From Clostridia bacterium (GTDB taxonomy: Bacteria > Bacillota > Clostridia > Peptostreptococcales > Anaerovoracaceae): 40,661 nucleotides of DNA. The stretch's first letter is position 1. Each line of letters opens with the position of its first letter. Both the position numbers and the translations under genes were made by a program. The stretch spans positions 1-40,661 of the forward strand of contig JAKSSR010000003.1 of assembly GCA_024402995.1 (NCBI GenBank), written 5' to 3'. This document shows positions 24,487 through 32,731 of the stretch, one piece after another. The notes under the pieces were generated by a model. That model saw only the letters and a list, made by a program, of their open reading frames with translations. It was not told where the DNA came from and searched no databases.

Positions 24487-25559
24487 GACCGGATAACAGC
24501 ATAAACACCCAAAAATCACTGAACGGCGTAGATTTATTCAAGTTTATCTGCGCGTTTTTCGTTGCGCTTCTTCATCTTCATTTCCTCGAAAACGAAGCCC
24601 CTGCCGCAAGTTTCTGGCTCACTCAGTACCTTTGCAGACTCGGTGCACCTTATTTCTTCGTTGCCGGCGGCTATTTGCTCTTCAGGGGAACTGATCCGGA
24701 CCATTTCTCCATGGAGCGCCCTCTTCGCTATATTAGAAAAGTACTCCGCATTTATCTCATCTGGACGGCCATTTATTTCATTCCCACTTTGGCATACCAG
24801 ATACTTCCCGCGCAGAATCCGGGACGCATGCTCCTCTTCTGGCTGCGCGATACTGTTTTCGTGGGAAGCTACACTCACCTCTGGTACCTCAACGCATCTA
24901 TTTTCGCCGTTCTGCTCATCAGCCTGCTCCTTAAAAGAGGCAAAAGCTTGGGCTTCATACTGATACTCTCAGGTCTTCTCTACTGTGTCGGCCTCACCGG
25001 CCAGGCTTATTATGTTGTCTGGACACCGGTGCGTGAGAATCTTCCCGGACTGTGGACCGTTCTTGATGCTTTTAAGTGGATAATTCCCACTACCCGCTGC
25101 GGTCTTTTCGAGGGATTTTTCCTCATGTCCCTGGGGCTTTATACAGCAGTAAACCAGCCCAAGCTCAACCTTTCCAAGACCTGCGGCCTCTTTGTTTTGT
25201 TCATGGCTCTGTGGGCCGGAGAAGTTTGGCTGGTAAACAGCGGAGGCTGGAACAAGGCTCAGGACATGTATATTTTCATGGTTCCTGCGGTTCTTTTCTT
25301 CTTCCGCATTTCCCTCTTGCTGCCGCTTAAAGACAGACCTGTTTACAAAGAACTGCGGGAAAGCAGCATGCTCATTTACTACATCCATCTCTTCGTTTTC
25401 GTCTGTTCGAAGAAGTTCTTTGCGACAGTCTGGGGTGACACTCCCGACACAGTTCTGCGTTTTATCATCGTCATGGGCATTACCTACGCCCTGACGCTGG
25501 CAATAAAAAAACTGAGCCGCACAGAGAAGTTCCGCGGGCTCAGCATCTTGTTCAAATAA
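24480..25559 (+). CDS. Membrane acyltransferase (Acyltransferase_3 family)
   Basis: A 359-residue protein with about ten helices, typical of integral-membrane O-acetyltransferases that modify surface sugars or lipids. The first helix holds the family pattern LNGVDLFKFICAFFVALLHL, with a catalytic-type His. GAPYFFVAGGYLLF and TYTHLWYLNA-like segments (here SYTHLWYLNASIFA) are the conserved Arg/His-containing loops of the family. The ATG at 24480 is preceded by GAGGAGG. It ends one base before the truA stop, on the opposite strand. The target molecule is unknown. Confidence 0.9.
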   Translation: MARPDNSINTQKSLNGVDLFKFICAFFVALLHLHFLENEAPAASFWLTQYLCRLGAPYFFVAGGYLLFRGTDPDHFSMERPLRYIRKVLRIYLIWTAIYFIPTLAYQILPAQNPGRMLLFWLRDTVFVGSYTHLWYLNASIFAVLLISLLLKRGKSLGFILILSGLLYCVGLTGQAYYVVWTPVRENLPGLWTVLDAFKWIIPTTRCGLFEGFFLMSLGLYTAVNQPKLNLSKTCGLFVLFMALWAGEVWLVNSGGWNKAQDMYIFMVPAVLFFFRISLLLPLKDRPVYKELRESSMLIYYIHLFVFVCSKKFFATVWGDTPDTVLRFIIVMGITYALTLAIKKLSRTEKFRGLSILFK

Positions 25560-26330
25560 TCAATAGAAAACCTCTTTAAGGTACAGTCCCTGAGGAGGCG
25601 CAGTGTGGCCGGCCTTTGAGCGGTCCTTAGACTCAATGGTTTCGGCAACGGACTGGGGAGCGCGCCTTCCGAGTCCTACCTCTACGAGGGTTCCCACTAT
25701 GATGCGTACCATGTTGTAAAGGAAACCGTTCCCTGAAATACTGATATCTATATCGTCCCCTGTCCTTGAAATTTCAAGGTCATAAATGGTCCTTACCGTC
25801 GTTTCTCTCGGAGTGCTGCCGGCAGCCTGGAAGCAGGCGAAGTCGTGCTCTCCCACAATGAGAGAAGCGGCTTTTTTCATGGCGTCAAGATCCAGGGGTC
25901 TTGTTATCTGATAGCAGTAATTGCGTCTGAAAATATCCACCTGAGGAGCGTTGGATATTTTGTAAACGTAGCGCTTTCCCCTGGAGCTGAATCTTGCGTG
26001 AAAGTCCCCGGGCATTTCCTTTGCCCAGACGATCTCGATCTCTCCCACTCTCTCCAGTCTGCTCTTGGCAAGGGAATCGTTGACAGCCTTTGCAAGGCGT
26101 TCTGTGGGAATTCCCGATCTCAGCTTAAAAGAAGCCTGCTGACCGTAGGCGTGGACACCGGCGTCGGTCCTGCTGGTTCCGTCCAGGCGTATTTCCTGGC
26201 CGCAGACGTAACTCAAAGCCTCTTCAAGAGTACCGCAGACAGTGCGGTTCTCGGGCTGGCGCTGCCATCCGCAGAAATTCGTGCCGTCGTATGCGATTTT
26301 CAGCAAAATGTTGCGTTCTTCCATATTCAT
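25560..26330 (-). CDS. truA: tRNA pseudouridine synthase A
   Basis: A 256-residue enzyme that forms pseudouridine at positions 38-40 of the tRNA anticodon stem. The catalytic Asp is in GTSRTDAGVHAYGQ. Other TruA marks are KIAYDGTNFCGWQRQP at the start, RFSSRGKRYVYKI and NGFLYNMVRIIVGTL. The length is normal. The ATG at 26330 (or the ATG two codons later) lacks a Shine-Dalgarno, and a TAAAAT -10 lies almost on top of it, so a very short or absent leader is possible. Its stop touches the stop of the acyltransferase gene. Confidence 0.95.
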   Translation of the reverse strand: MNMEERNILLKIAYDGTNFCGWQRQPENRTVCGTLEEALSYVCGQEIRLDGTSRTDAGVHAYGQQASFKLRSGIPTERLAKAVNDSLAKSRLERVGEIEIVWAKEMPGDFHARFSSRGKRYVYKISNAPQVDIFRRNYCYQITRPLDLDAMKKAASLIVGEHDFACFQAAGSTPRETTVRTIYDLEISRTGDDIDISISGNGFLYNMVRIIVGTLVEVGLGRRAPQSVAETIESKDRSKAGHTAPPQGLYLKEVFY

Positions 26331-26332
26331 GT

Positions 26333-26362
26333 TTGTTATTTTATCACAAGTTTTGATATAAT
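26333..26362 (+). promoter_or_regulatory. Promoter of the GT2-GT39 pair
   Basis: TTGTTA (26333-26338) and a perfect TATAAT (26357-26362) with an 18-nt spacer. A ribosome site AAGGAG follows ahead of the GTG start at 26401. Confidence 0.65.
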
Positions 26363-26400
26363 TAAAAGATATAAATCACCATGAGCAAAAGGAGTCTCAC

Positions 26401-27348
26401 GTGAAGATAGAAAACCCCACACTTTGTATAATAGTTCCCTGCTATAAGGAAGAGGAGGCTCTTCCCATATTTTACGATACCATTAAACCTGTTCTGGACA
26501 GCCTCCCAGCCCGCTGCAGTCTTCTTCTTGTAGATGACGGCTCTTCCGACAATACTTTAGGCGTAATGCGTCAGCTGGCCCAAAGGGACAGTACCGTCAA
26601 ATATCTCTCTTTCTCCCGCAATTTCGGAAAGGAAGCCGCAATGCTGGCAGGCCTTCAGAACGCCGACGCGGATTACGTTGCCATAATGGACGCTGACCTG
26701 CAGGATCCGCCTGATTTCCTCCCCGTAATGCTGCGGGTTGTCAACGATGATGCTCGGAACTACGGTTGCGTCGGCACTCGCCGCACTACCCGTCAGGGCG
26801 AGCCTCCCATCAGGTCCTTCTTTGCCCGCATGTTCTATAAGATCATCAACAAGATCAGCAAGACTGAGATCGTTGACGGCGCAAGAGACTACCGCATTAT
26901 GAGCCGCCGCATGGTCGACGCCATTCTTTCCATGGGCGAATACAACCGTTTCTCCAAGGGCATTTTCGGCTGGGTCGGCTTCAACACCTACTGGCTGGAA
27001 TACGTCAACAGAGAAAGAGTTGCCGGGGAGACCAAGTGGAGCTTCCACAAACTCTTCCTCTATTCCATTGACGGAATCACCGCCTTCTCCACAGCCCCTC
27101 TGGCCATTTCCTCATATCTGGGACTTCTTTGCTGCGGAGTCAGCATGATCTATCTGCTCTTCGTCTTTATCAAGAGTCTGATTTACGGGGACCCCGTTGC
27201 CGGCTATCCTTCCATGATGTGCGTCATACTCTTCCTGGGCGGCGCTCTCCTTCTGGGGATCGGCATTCTGGGACAGTACCTTGCCAAGACCTATCTTGAG
27301 GTCAAGGGACGCCCTGCGTATATTCTTCAGGAAAAGAAACTGGATTAA
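26401..27348 (+). CDS. Family 2 glycosyltransferase (GtrB / polyprenyl-phosphate sugar transferase type)
   Basis: A 315-residue enzyme with a cytosolic GT-A domain and two C-terminal helices (about residues 228-250 and 265-290). It is expected to transfer a sugar from a nucleotide donor to undecaprenyl phosphate. Motifs: IIVPCYKEEEALPIFYDTI at the start, the DxD-type metal site MDADLQDPP, and RDYRIMSRR, with the GtrB-type ending YLAKTYLEVKGRP. The start is a GTG six nt after AAGGAG. The following gene begins directly at the next base after the stop. It probably provides a lipid-linked sugar for that partner. Confidence 0.92.
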   Translation: MKIENPTLCIIVPCYKEEEALPIFYDTIKPVLDSLPARCSLLLVDDGSSDNTLGVMRQLAQRDSTVKYLSFSRNFGKEAAMLAGLQNADADYVAIMDADLQDPPDFLPVMLRVVNDDARNYGCVGTRRTTRQGEPPIRSFFARMFYKIINKISKTEIVDGARDYRIMSRRMVDAILSMGEYNRFSKGIFGWVGFNTYWLEYVNRERVAGETKWSFHKLFLYSIDGITAFSTAPLAISSYLGLLCCGVSMIYLLFVFIKSLIYGDPVAGYPSMMCVILFLGGALLLGIGILGQYLAKTYLEVKGRPAYILQEKKLD

Positions 27349-28800
27349 ATGAAAAAACTCGGAAATATTTTATACTGCATATTCAGCGCGCTGTTCATCC
27401 TCCTTCCCCTGCTTATTCTCAGCAAAAGCGATTATAAGCTGAGCAGAATGGAGCATTATTCGGCGTGCTATTTCATTGTTTTTGCCGTCGCTGCCGCAGG
27501 CATTCTTTTCTTCCTTTTCACAAAGTTTGAAAAGTATCCCGACTGGCTCCTGGCTTCGGTCCCGGCAGGTCTTTCGGTGGTTTTCCGTTACCTGTGCTAT
27601 AAGCTGGTCGGCCCTTACATGGTCATGAAATACGACTATCTTACGGCCCTCGAAAGCGCAAGAGGAGTTTACGCCTCCAAGGAAGCACTGTTCACAGCCT
27701 GGGGCTTTTATCCCCGCGTCCTTGAAGCCTGGTTCAGGATCACGGGAAGTGATTCCTACGGCTGCGCCGTGGCCTTCAATATACTCGTCAGCGCTGTATC
27801 AGTAGTCCTTATTTATTTCGTAGGGCACAAGCTTACCGACGACAAACGGGTAGGCCTTGCGGCTGCCCTACTCTTCGGCCTCTGGCCCTCCTACGGCTTC
27901 TACGTAAGCATTACCAGCACAGAGCATCTGGCCATTATGAATTACCTCATTGCCTCTCTGCTCCTCATAAGCGCGTGGCAGAGTCAGGGCAAAAAGCGCT
28001 GGATCTACGTTTGCGCAGCAGGCATCTCTGCAGGCGTCTGCGACTGCTTCAAGGAATTCACCCCTGTTTTCGTCATTGCGGCTCTGGCCGCAGGCTTCGT
28101 TTTCTGGCTCATCAGAAAAGGTGACGGCAAAAAACTTCTCAGTCTGGTCATTGCCATCGTCCTCATTTTCGGGCTTTCCTCCGGTACGCACAGTTTGGCT
28201 CTTAAATATCTTGAAACTTACCTCGGTCAGCCCGTAGCCCAAAGCGCAACAGGCCACTTCCTTTGGGTGGGCCTCAACTCCAGTTCCGGAGGAATGTGGA
28301 GCAATGAAGTCGGCATGAAAGTCTATGAGCTTGCCGAAGAATATGACAACGATTACGACAGGGTCAACGCGGAGCTTATGGCCATGCTGAAGGCCGATCT
28401 TGCAGAGCATCCCGAAAGCCTCCGTCCTACCGTTGAACACAAAATGGAGGTAGACTGGGCCGCCGACACAGGAGTCTTCGACTGGGTCCGCTCTCTTTAC
28501 ACCGGCGATCATATTCCCAAGAAAGACTGGATCTACATGGGAAGCGGAGCTTATTACATGGCCCTCATTTTCTTCATGCTGGTCGGCGCTGTTTTCGCCT
28601 TTGCGGAGAAAAATAAAAAGCCCGAAGCAATGTACTTCAGGCTTGTATGTTTCGGATATGCTCTTCTGTTTATTTTAAGCGAGGCTCAGGGACGGTACCA
28701 GATGGTGCTCTTCCCCTTCTTCACCCTTCTTGCCGCAGACGGAGCAAAGAACGGCGCGGAAGCTCTTAAACATCTTCTTCACCGTCAAGAGAAAGCTTAG
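27349..28800 (+). CDS. GT39/ArnT-like membrane glycosyltransferase
   Basis: A 483-residue polytopic membrane protein with about 12 helices and an extracytoplasmic loop region (about residues 290-390). It resembles the ArnT/PMT-type GT-C enzymes that use lipid-linked sugars. Visible landmarks are TAWGFYPRVLEAWF in the first loop, LFGLWPSYGFYVSITSTEHLA and EAQGRYQMVLFPFF near the end. The classic Asp-Glu pair of PMT enzymes is not obvious, so the call is by topology and by pairing with the GT2 gene. The ATG follows the GT2 stop with no gap. Its last 35 nt overlap the end of the CLC gene on the other strand. Confidence 0.75.
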   Translation: MKKLGNILYCIFSALFILLPLLILSKSDYKLSRMEHYSACYFIVFAVAAAGILFFLFTKFEKYPDWLLASVPAGLSVVFRYLCYKLVGPYMVMKYDYLTALESARGVYASKEALFTAWGFYPRVLEAWFRITGSDSYGCAVAFNILVSAVSVVLIYFVGHKLTDDKRVGLAAALLFGLWPSYGFYVSITSTEHLAIMNYLIASLLLISAWQSQGKKRWIYVCAAGISAGVCDCFKEFTPVFVIAALAAGFVFWLIRKGDGKKLLSLVIAIVLIFGLSSGTHSLALKYLETYLGQPVAQSATGHFLWVGLNSSSGGMWSNEVGMKVYELAEEYDNDYDRVNAELMAMLKADLAEHPESLRPTVEHKMEVDWAADTGVFDWVRSLYTGDHIPKKDWIYMGSGAYYMALIFFMLVGAVFAFAEKNKKPEAMYFRLVCFGYALLFILSEAQGRYQMVLFPFFTLLAADGAKNGAEALKHLLHRQEKA

Positions 28801-30034
28801 AAAAACTCAGTTTCTGGGCAGTATAGAGACTGAAGCGTCCGCTTACCAGATAGGATACTGTAATGGCAAGAGCGCAGAGGACCAGGCCCTTCCCCTGGAA
28901 TAGCTCATAGGCAAGGAAAATACTGGCCAGGGGGCAGTTGGTGGCGCCGCAGAAAAGAGCCATCATGCAGAGACCTGCGGCAAATCCGGCGGGCAGTCCA
29001 AGCAGAGTTCCGACTACACATCCGAAGGTAGCGCCGGTAAAGAGTATGGGGACGATCTCTCCTCCCTTGAAGCCTGCGCCGAGGGTCAGGGCAGTAAATA
29101 CGATTTTAAGAATAAAGGCATACCAAACCGCGTCTCCTTCAAGGGCGCGGTTTATTATTGCTCCGCCTGCACCATTGTAGTCTCCGCTGCCCTCCAGCAG
29201 AGAAAGGCCGATGACGAGGGCTGCGCCCACAAGGACGCGAAGATATTGATTCTTAAAGAAATGAGCGTAGAGTTCGCCGGTCTTTTCCATGACGAAAACG
29301 AAAAGAATGGCAAGGAGTCCCACGAGAGCACCCAGGGTCAGAGACTGGACTACGGCAGTGGGAGCAAAGTCGGGAACTTCGGTAATAGCATAAAACATCG
29401 GGTGTCCGCCGAGAAGCTTTACGGTCACAGCAGCAGTGATTGATGCCATCATGGAAGGATAAAGGGCTGCATAGCGCATGACGTTATTGGTCACTTCCAG
29501 GGCAAAGACGGCGGAAGCTAAAGGCGCGCCGAAAAGAGCCGAGAAACCGGCAGCCATGCCGCACATGGTTATGATGCGGAGGTCAGGCCTGAGGAAGCCG
29601 CCCTTTGCAGAGGAATTCTCAGAAAGCTTTCTTCCCAGTCTTCCTATGAAATTGGCAATGGAGCCGCCCAGCTGAAGGGCTGCCCCTTCACGTCCGGCAG
29701 AACCGCCTGTCATGTGGGTAAGAGTCGTTGCCGCAAAGATCATTGGTGCAACACGGAGAGCCACTTCTTCCCCGTCTTCGGCGGACTTGAGAATTCTATT
29801 GGTTCCTCTGGGGATCTTAACGCCCAGCCCTCTGTACATGGCGACGATGATCACACCGGCCACAGGCATGAGGAAAAGAAGCCACTTGTTTTCTCCGCGG
29901 AATTCGTTGGCAAACTCCAGGGCCTTGTCAAAGGCAAAGCCCACCAGACCGACCACAATACCGATAATCACGGCATAAACAGTCCAGACTGCAAGATATT
30001 TCAGGGTTTTTAAGACTTTTTCTTTATTGCTCAT
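28766..30034 (-). CDS. CLC-family anion channel/antiporter, likely fluoride (CLC-F) type
   Basis: A 422-residue CLC protein with the full set of membrane helices. GGSAGREGAALQLGG carries the gating Glu in the GREGx form. The third motif is GAGFKGGEIVPILFTGATFG. These two stretches differ from the chloride-type GKEGP and GxFxP and resemble the GREGT and FKGGE(V/I)xP forms of the CLC-F fluoride/proton exchangers. The chloride-type GSGIP is absent at the expected site (HMTGGSAG). No fluoride riboswitch is visible in the 77-nt leader. GAGG precedes the ATG. The cell function would be fluoride resistance; a chloride exchanger remains possible. Confidence 0.85.
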   Translation of the reverse strand: MSNKEKVLKTLKYLAVWTVYAVIIGIVVGLVGFAFDKALEFANEFRGENKWLLFLMPVAGVIIVAMYRGLGVKIPRGTNRILKSAEDGEEVALRVAPMIFAATTLTHMTGGSAGREGAALQLGGSIANFIGRLGRKLSENSSAKGGFLRPDLRIITMCGMAAGFSALFGAPLASAVFALEVTNNVMRYAALYPSMMASITAAVTVKLLGGHPMFYAITEVPDFAPTAVVQSLTLGALVGLLAILFVFVMEKTGELYAHFFKNQYLRVLVGAALVIGLSLLEGSGDYNGAGGAIINRALEGDAVWYAFILKIVFTALTLGAGFKGGEIVPILFTGATFGCVVGTLLGLPAGFAAGLCMMALFCGATNCPLASIFLAYELFQGKGLVLCALAITVSYLVSGRFSLYTAQKLSFSKLSLDGEEDV

Positions 30035-30046
30035 ACATAAACCTCA

Positions 30047-30097
30047 TTGCTTTTTTTCAACGCAGAATAGTATAATCTAAAGCGTCATTTTTTACAA
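30047..30097. promoter_or_regulatory. Overlapping divergent promoters of the CLC gene and iadA
   Basis: One AT block serves both strands. Minus: TTGTAA, 17 nt, then TATACT (plus 30069-30074). Plus: a perfect TATAAT (30071-30076) with a weak TTGCTT 18 nt upstream. The two -10 elements overlap by four bases, so RNA polymerase cannot occupy both at once. Confidence 0.55.
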
Positions 30098-30111
30098 CAA
30101 AGGAGACCCAC

Positions 30112-31251
30112 ATGATTACTTTAATTAAGAATATCAAGGCTTTCAGAGACGGCGCCTGGCTGCCCTCCGAGATCCTTATTGCAGACAGCAAGATCGAAAA
30201 GATCGAAGAAAAGATCGACATTGCCTACGACGGCCTTAACGTTTTTGACGGACAGGGCAAGACCGCCATTCCCGGCTACATCGACCAGCACGTCCACGTA
30301 ACAGGAGGCGGCGGTGAAGGAAGCTTCATTACTCAGGTCCCTTCCATGAAGTTCAGCGCTCCCGTTAAGGCAGGCGTCACCACCATTGTCGGCCTTCTGG
30401 GCACCGACGGGACCACCAGAAGCGTGGCAAATCTTGTAGCAAAGACCAAGGCTCTCAACGAATTCGGCCTTACCGCTTACTGCCTTACCGGCAATTACAA
30501 CTATCCCAGCCCCACTCTCACCGGCAGCGTCCTCGACGACATCGTTTTCGTCAAGGAGATCATAGGCGTAAAGATCGCTATCTGTGACCACCGCTCCGCA
30601 AACATGACCGTCGAAAGTCTCATTAAGCTTGCCAGCGACGCTCGCGTTGCCGGCCTCCTTTCCGGAAAGCCCGGCATCGTTCATCTCCATACCGGCAGCG
30701 GCAAGGACAAGCTTGACATTATTTTCAAGGCACTTGAAAACTCCAATATTCCCATTACCACCTTCCGTCCCACCCACCTTGCTCCCAAGTACGATGAAGC
30801 CATCAAGTTCGCGAAAATGGGCGGCTTCGTAGACTTTACCTGCGATCCCGAAAGCGGCGACAAGCGCATTTCCCTCCTCTGCAAGGCCCTTGAGGAAGTT
30901 CCCGAAGGTCTTATGACCATAAGCACCGACAGCAACGGCAGTATGCCTATCTGGAACGAAAAAAAAGAAATGGTCGGCATCGGCGCCGGAAAGATCGACG
31001 CACTGCCTGAGGCCATTTCCCATATGGTTCTTGATCACAACGTTCCCCTTGAAAAGGCCATTAAAGTCGCAAGTGAAAACGTTGCAAAGGCTCTTGGTGT
31101 ATTCCCCGCAAAGGGTATTCTTGCTCCCGGCTCCGACGCGGACATCGTTCTCCTGGGAGAAGACGTTATGCCTGACACTGTCTTTGCAATGGGCCGCCTG
31201 ATGATGAAGGATCATCAGATGCAGGTGGTCGAGCCCTTCGCTGAAGTTTAA
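30112..31251 (+). CDS. iadA: Isoaspartyl dipeptidase (beta-aspartyl peptidase)
   Basis: A 379-residue dinuclear-zinc amidohydrolase that cleaves isoaspartyl dipeptides from aged proteins. Metal ligands are in order: HxH in YIDQHVHVTGGG, the Lys to be carboxylated in IGVKIAICDHRS, His in GIVHLHTGS, His in FRPTHLAP, and Asp in ISTDSNGS. The active-site Tyr is in LTGNYNYPSPT. The C-terminal SDADIVLLG is typical of amidohydrolases. The length is close to the E. coli enzyme. AAGGAG precedes the ATG. Its stop is next to the stop of the SDR gene on the other strand. Confidence 0.95.
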   Translation: MITLIKNIKAFRDGAWLPSEILIADSKIEKIEEKIDIAYDGLNVFDGQGKTAIPGYIDQHVHVTGGGGEGSFITQVPSMKFSAPVKAGVTTIVGLLGTDGTTRSVANLVAKTKALNEFGLTAYCLTGNYNYPSPTLTGSVLDDIVFVKEIIGVKIAICDHRSANMTVESLIKLASDARVAGLLSGKPGIVHLHTGSGKDKLDIIFKALENSNIPITTFRPTHLAPKYDEAIKFAKMGGFVDFTCDPESGDKRISLLCKALEEVPEGLMTISTDSNGSMPIWNEKKEMVGIGAGKIDALPEAISHMVLDHNVPLEKAIKVASENVAKALGVFPAKGILAPGSDADIVLLGEDVMPDTVFAMGRLMMKDHQMQVVEPFAEV

Positions 31252-31986
31252 CTAAATAACTGTTCCACCATTGACGCCCAGCACCTGACCGGTGATGAAG
31301 GAAGCGTCATCCGATGCAAGGAAAGCGACTGCAGCAGCAACGTCCTCGGGAGTGCCGATACGGCCAAGAGGTGTTTCTGCTGCTATTTCTTTAAGGGTCT
31401 CCTCGCCCAGACATTCGGTCATAGCAGTCCTGATGCAGCCGGGAGCCACGCAGTTGACCCGTATCCCGGAGGGTCCCACTTCCTTGGCAAGGGCCTTGGT
31501 CATGGCAATAACAGCGCCCTTGGATGCGGAGTAGTGGACCTCGCAGGAGCCGCCGGTCTGTCCCCACTGGGAAGAGATATTGACAATGCAGCCCCTTTTT
31601 CGGTCTATCATTGCCGGAAGGAATTCGCGTATAATGTGAAAAGCGCCTTTAACATTGCTGTCCATCATGCGGTCCCAGTCATCATCGGAAATATCCTGGA
31701 ACTGGGTGTACTGGGCAATGCCCGCATTATTTACGATAATGTCCGGGCAGTGATACTTGCGCATAATGCGGGAGCACATGGAACGGACCTGCTCCTCGTC
31801 CCGCAGATCAGCCTGGAAAAGGTCGGCAGAGCCGCCGTCGTACTTGATGATGCTGGCAGTCGCTTCGGCCGCTTCGGCAGAATTGTTATAATGAATGATG
31901 ACACGGTAGCCTTCGGCAGCCAGTCTGATAGCACAGGCTTCGCCTATTCCTCTTGCGGCACCGGTAACAAGTGCAAGTTTTTTCAT
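31252..31986 (-). CDS. ymfI: SDR oxidoreductase, probably EF-P 5-aminopentanone reductase (YmfI/FabG-like)
   Basis: A 244-residue short-chain dehydrogenase. The cofactor loop is TGAARGIG (residues 8-15), followed by NNAG, the catalytic Ser in NISSQWG, and YSASK (Tyr and Lys). The stretch SSQWGQTGGSCEVHYSASK and the ending TPLGRIGTPEDVAAAVAFLA match the group now known to reduce the 5-aminopentanone group on elongation factor P in Bacillus. FabG-like ketoacyl reductase is the alternative; no fab neighbours are present. I start at the ATG at 31986 with AGGAG, because the upstream 148 codons of the frame are noncoding in style and cross the divergent promoter region. Confidence 0.8.
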   Translation of the reverse strand: MKKLALVTGAARGIGEACAIRLAAEGYRVIIHYNNSAEAAEATASIIKYDGGSADLFQADLRDEEQVRSMCSRIMRKYHCPDIIVNNAGIAQYTQFQDISDDDWDRMMDSNVKGAFHIIREFLPAMIDRKRGCIVNISSQWGQTGGSCEVHYSASKGAVIAMTKALAKEVGPSGIRVNCVAPGCIRTAMTECLGEETLKEIAAETPLGRIGTPEDVAAAVAFLASDDASFITGQVLGVNGGTVI

Positions 31987-32017
31987 GGTAAACTCCTTTT
32001 TACAACATATATGTCCC

Positions 32018-32052
32018 AATTTTACCACAAATACAGACTTTGTGATAAAATT
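32018..32052. promoter_or_regulatory. 35-bp near-perfect inverted repeat containing both divergent -10 elements
   Basis: The arms are 14 nt (AATTTTACCACAAA / TTTGTGATAAAATT, one mismatch) around a 7-nt centre. Each arm carries an extended -10 of the TGnTAAAAT type, facing outward: rightward for the small membrane protein and leftward for the SDR gene. It may be a regulator site or just paired promoters. Confidence 0.55.
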
Positions 32053-32076
32053 AACTATCAAAAGAGGAAAATTCTT

Positions 32077-32679
32077 ATGGACAAACGAAGTGTTATAAAA
32101 AAAATAAACGAAGCGACGGAATTCGTCCTGAACACTGAGCCCCAAAGCCGCAAGGTCAAAGCCTCTCAGGCCATCGCTTTCAGCGGTGTTTTCTGCGCCC
32201 TGGCCCTGGTCATCATGCTCCTTACAAGCCTTCTTGGTATTTTTACCTACGCAGGCCCCATAACCGCAGCGGCGGCTCTCATACCAATCAGAGAAGAATT
32301 CGGAACTAAAACAGGCATCTGCACCTGGGCTGCAATTTCTCTTCTTTCCCTGATGCTTCTCCCCGACAGAGAAATGGCCCTGTTTTTCCTTTGCTTTGGC
32401 TGGTTTCCTCTGGCCCTTCGCAGCCTGCACAAGATCAAGCCTCGAGCCCTGCGCATTGTCCTGACTCTGGGTATATATCTGGTCCTCATAGCCCTCATGT
32501 ACGGCCTTCTCTGCCGCCTTATGGGCATAGATCCGGAGCTGGCGGAAAATACCCTTTCCCTCAACATCGCCCTCCTTGCCGCCGGCGGCCTCACCTTTCT
32601 TCTCTGCGATGCCGCCTACTGCCGCCTGACACTCTTCTGGCAGATGAAATGGCGCAAGACCTTTAAGCGTATGCTTTAG
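32077..32679 (+). CDS. Small polytopic membrane protein of unknown function
   Basis: A 200-residue protein with about five to six helices after a 40-residue charged N-terminal tail. Helix candidates are near residues 30-60 (VFCALALVIMLL), 62-75, 82-100, 115-140 and 155-175. It ends with a basic tail (WRKTFKRML). The general look recalls ECF-transporter S components or DUF2232-like proteins, but no diagnostic motif is seen, so I leave it unnamed. AGAGGA lies ahead of the ATG at 32077. It is a single gene followed by a strong terminator. A longer frame to 31534 is antisense to the SDR gene and not real. Confidence 0.75.
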   Translation: MDKRSVIKKINEATEFVLNTEPQSRKVKASQAIAFSGVFCALALVIMLLTSLLGIFTYAGPITAAAALIPIREEFGTKTGICTWAAISLLSLMLLPDREMALFFLCFGWFPLALRSLHKIKPRALRIVLTLGIYLVLIALMYGLLCRLMGIDPELAENTLSLNIALLAAGGLTFLLCDAAYCRLTLFWQMKWRKTFKRML

Positions 32680-32696
32680 CTCAATTTTTCAGCATT

Positions 32697-32731
32697 AAAA
32701 ATCCCGGAGTTTTGCTCCGGGATTTTTTTTA
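32697..32731. terminator. Bidirectional terminator
   Basis: A 13-bp stem (AAAAATCCCGGAG / CTCCGGGATTTTT) with a TTTTG loop and eight T on the plus strand; on the minus strand it is followed by TTTTTAATG. It ends both the small membrane protein gene and the stomatin operon. Confidence 0.92.

Noticed and set aside
30035-30111. Fluoride riboswitch in front of the CLC gene
   Set aside because: The 77-nt leader is too short and lacks the conserved GGNGAUGG and related core segments.
31987-32430. N-terminal extension of the SDR gene (148 extra codons)
   Set aside because: The extension overlaps the divergent membrane-protein gene and its promoter. The AGGAG-preceded ATG at 31986 starts directly at the Rossmann fold.
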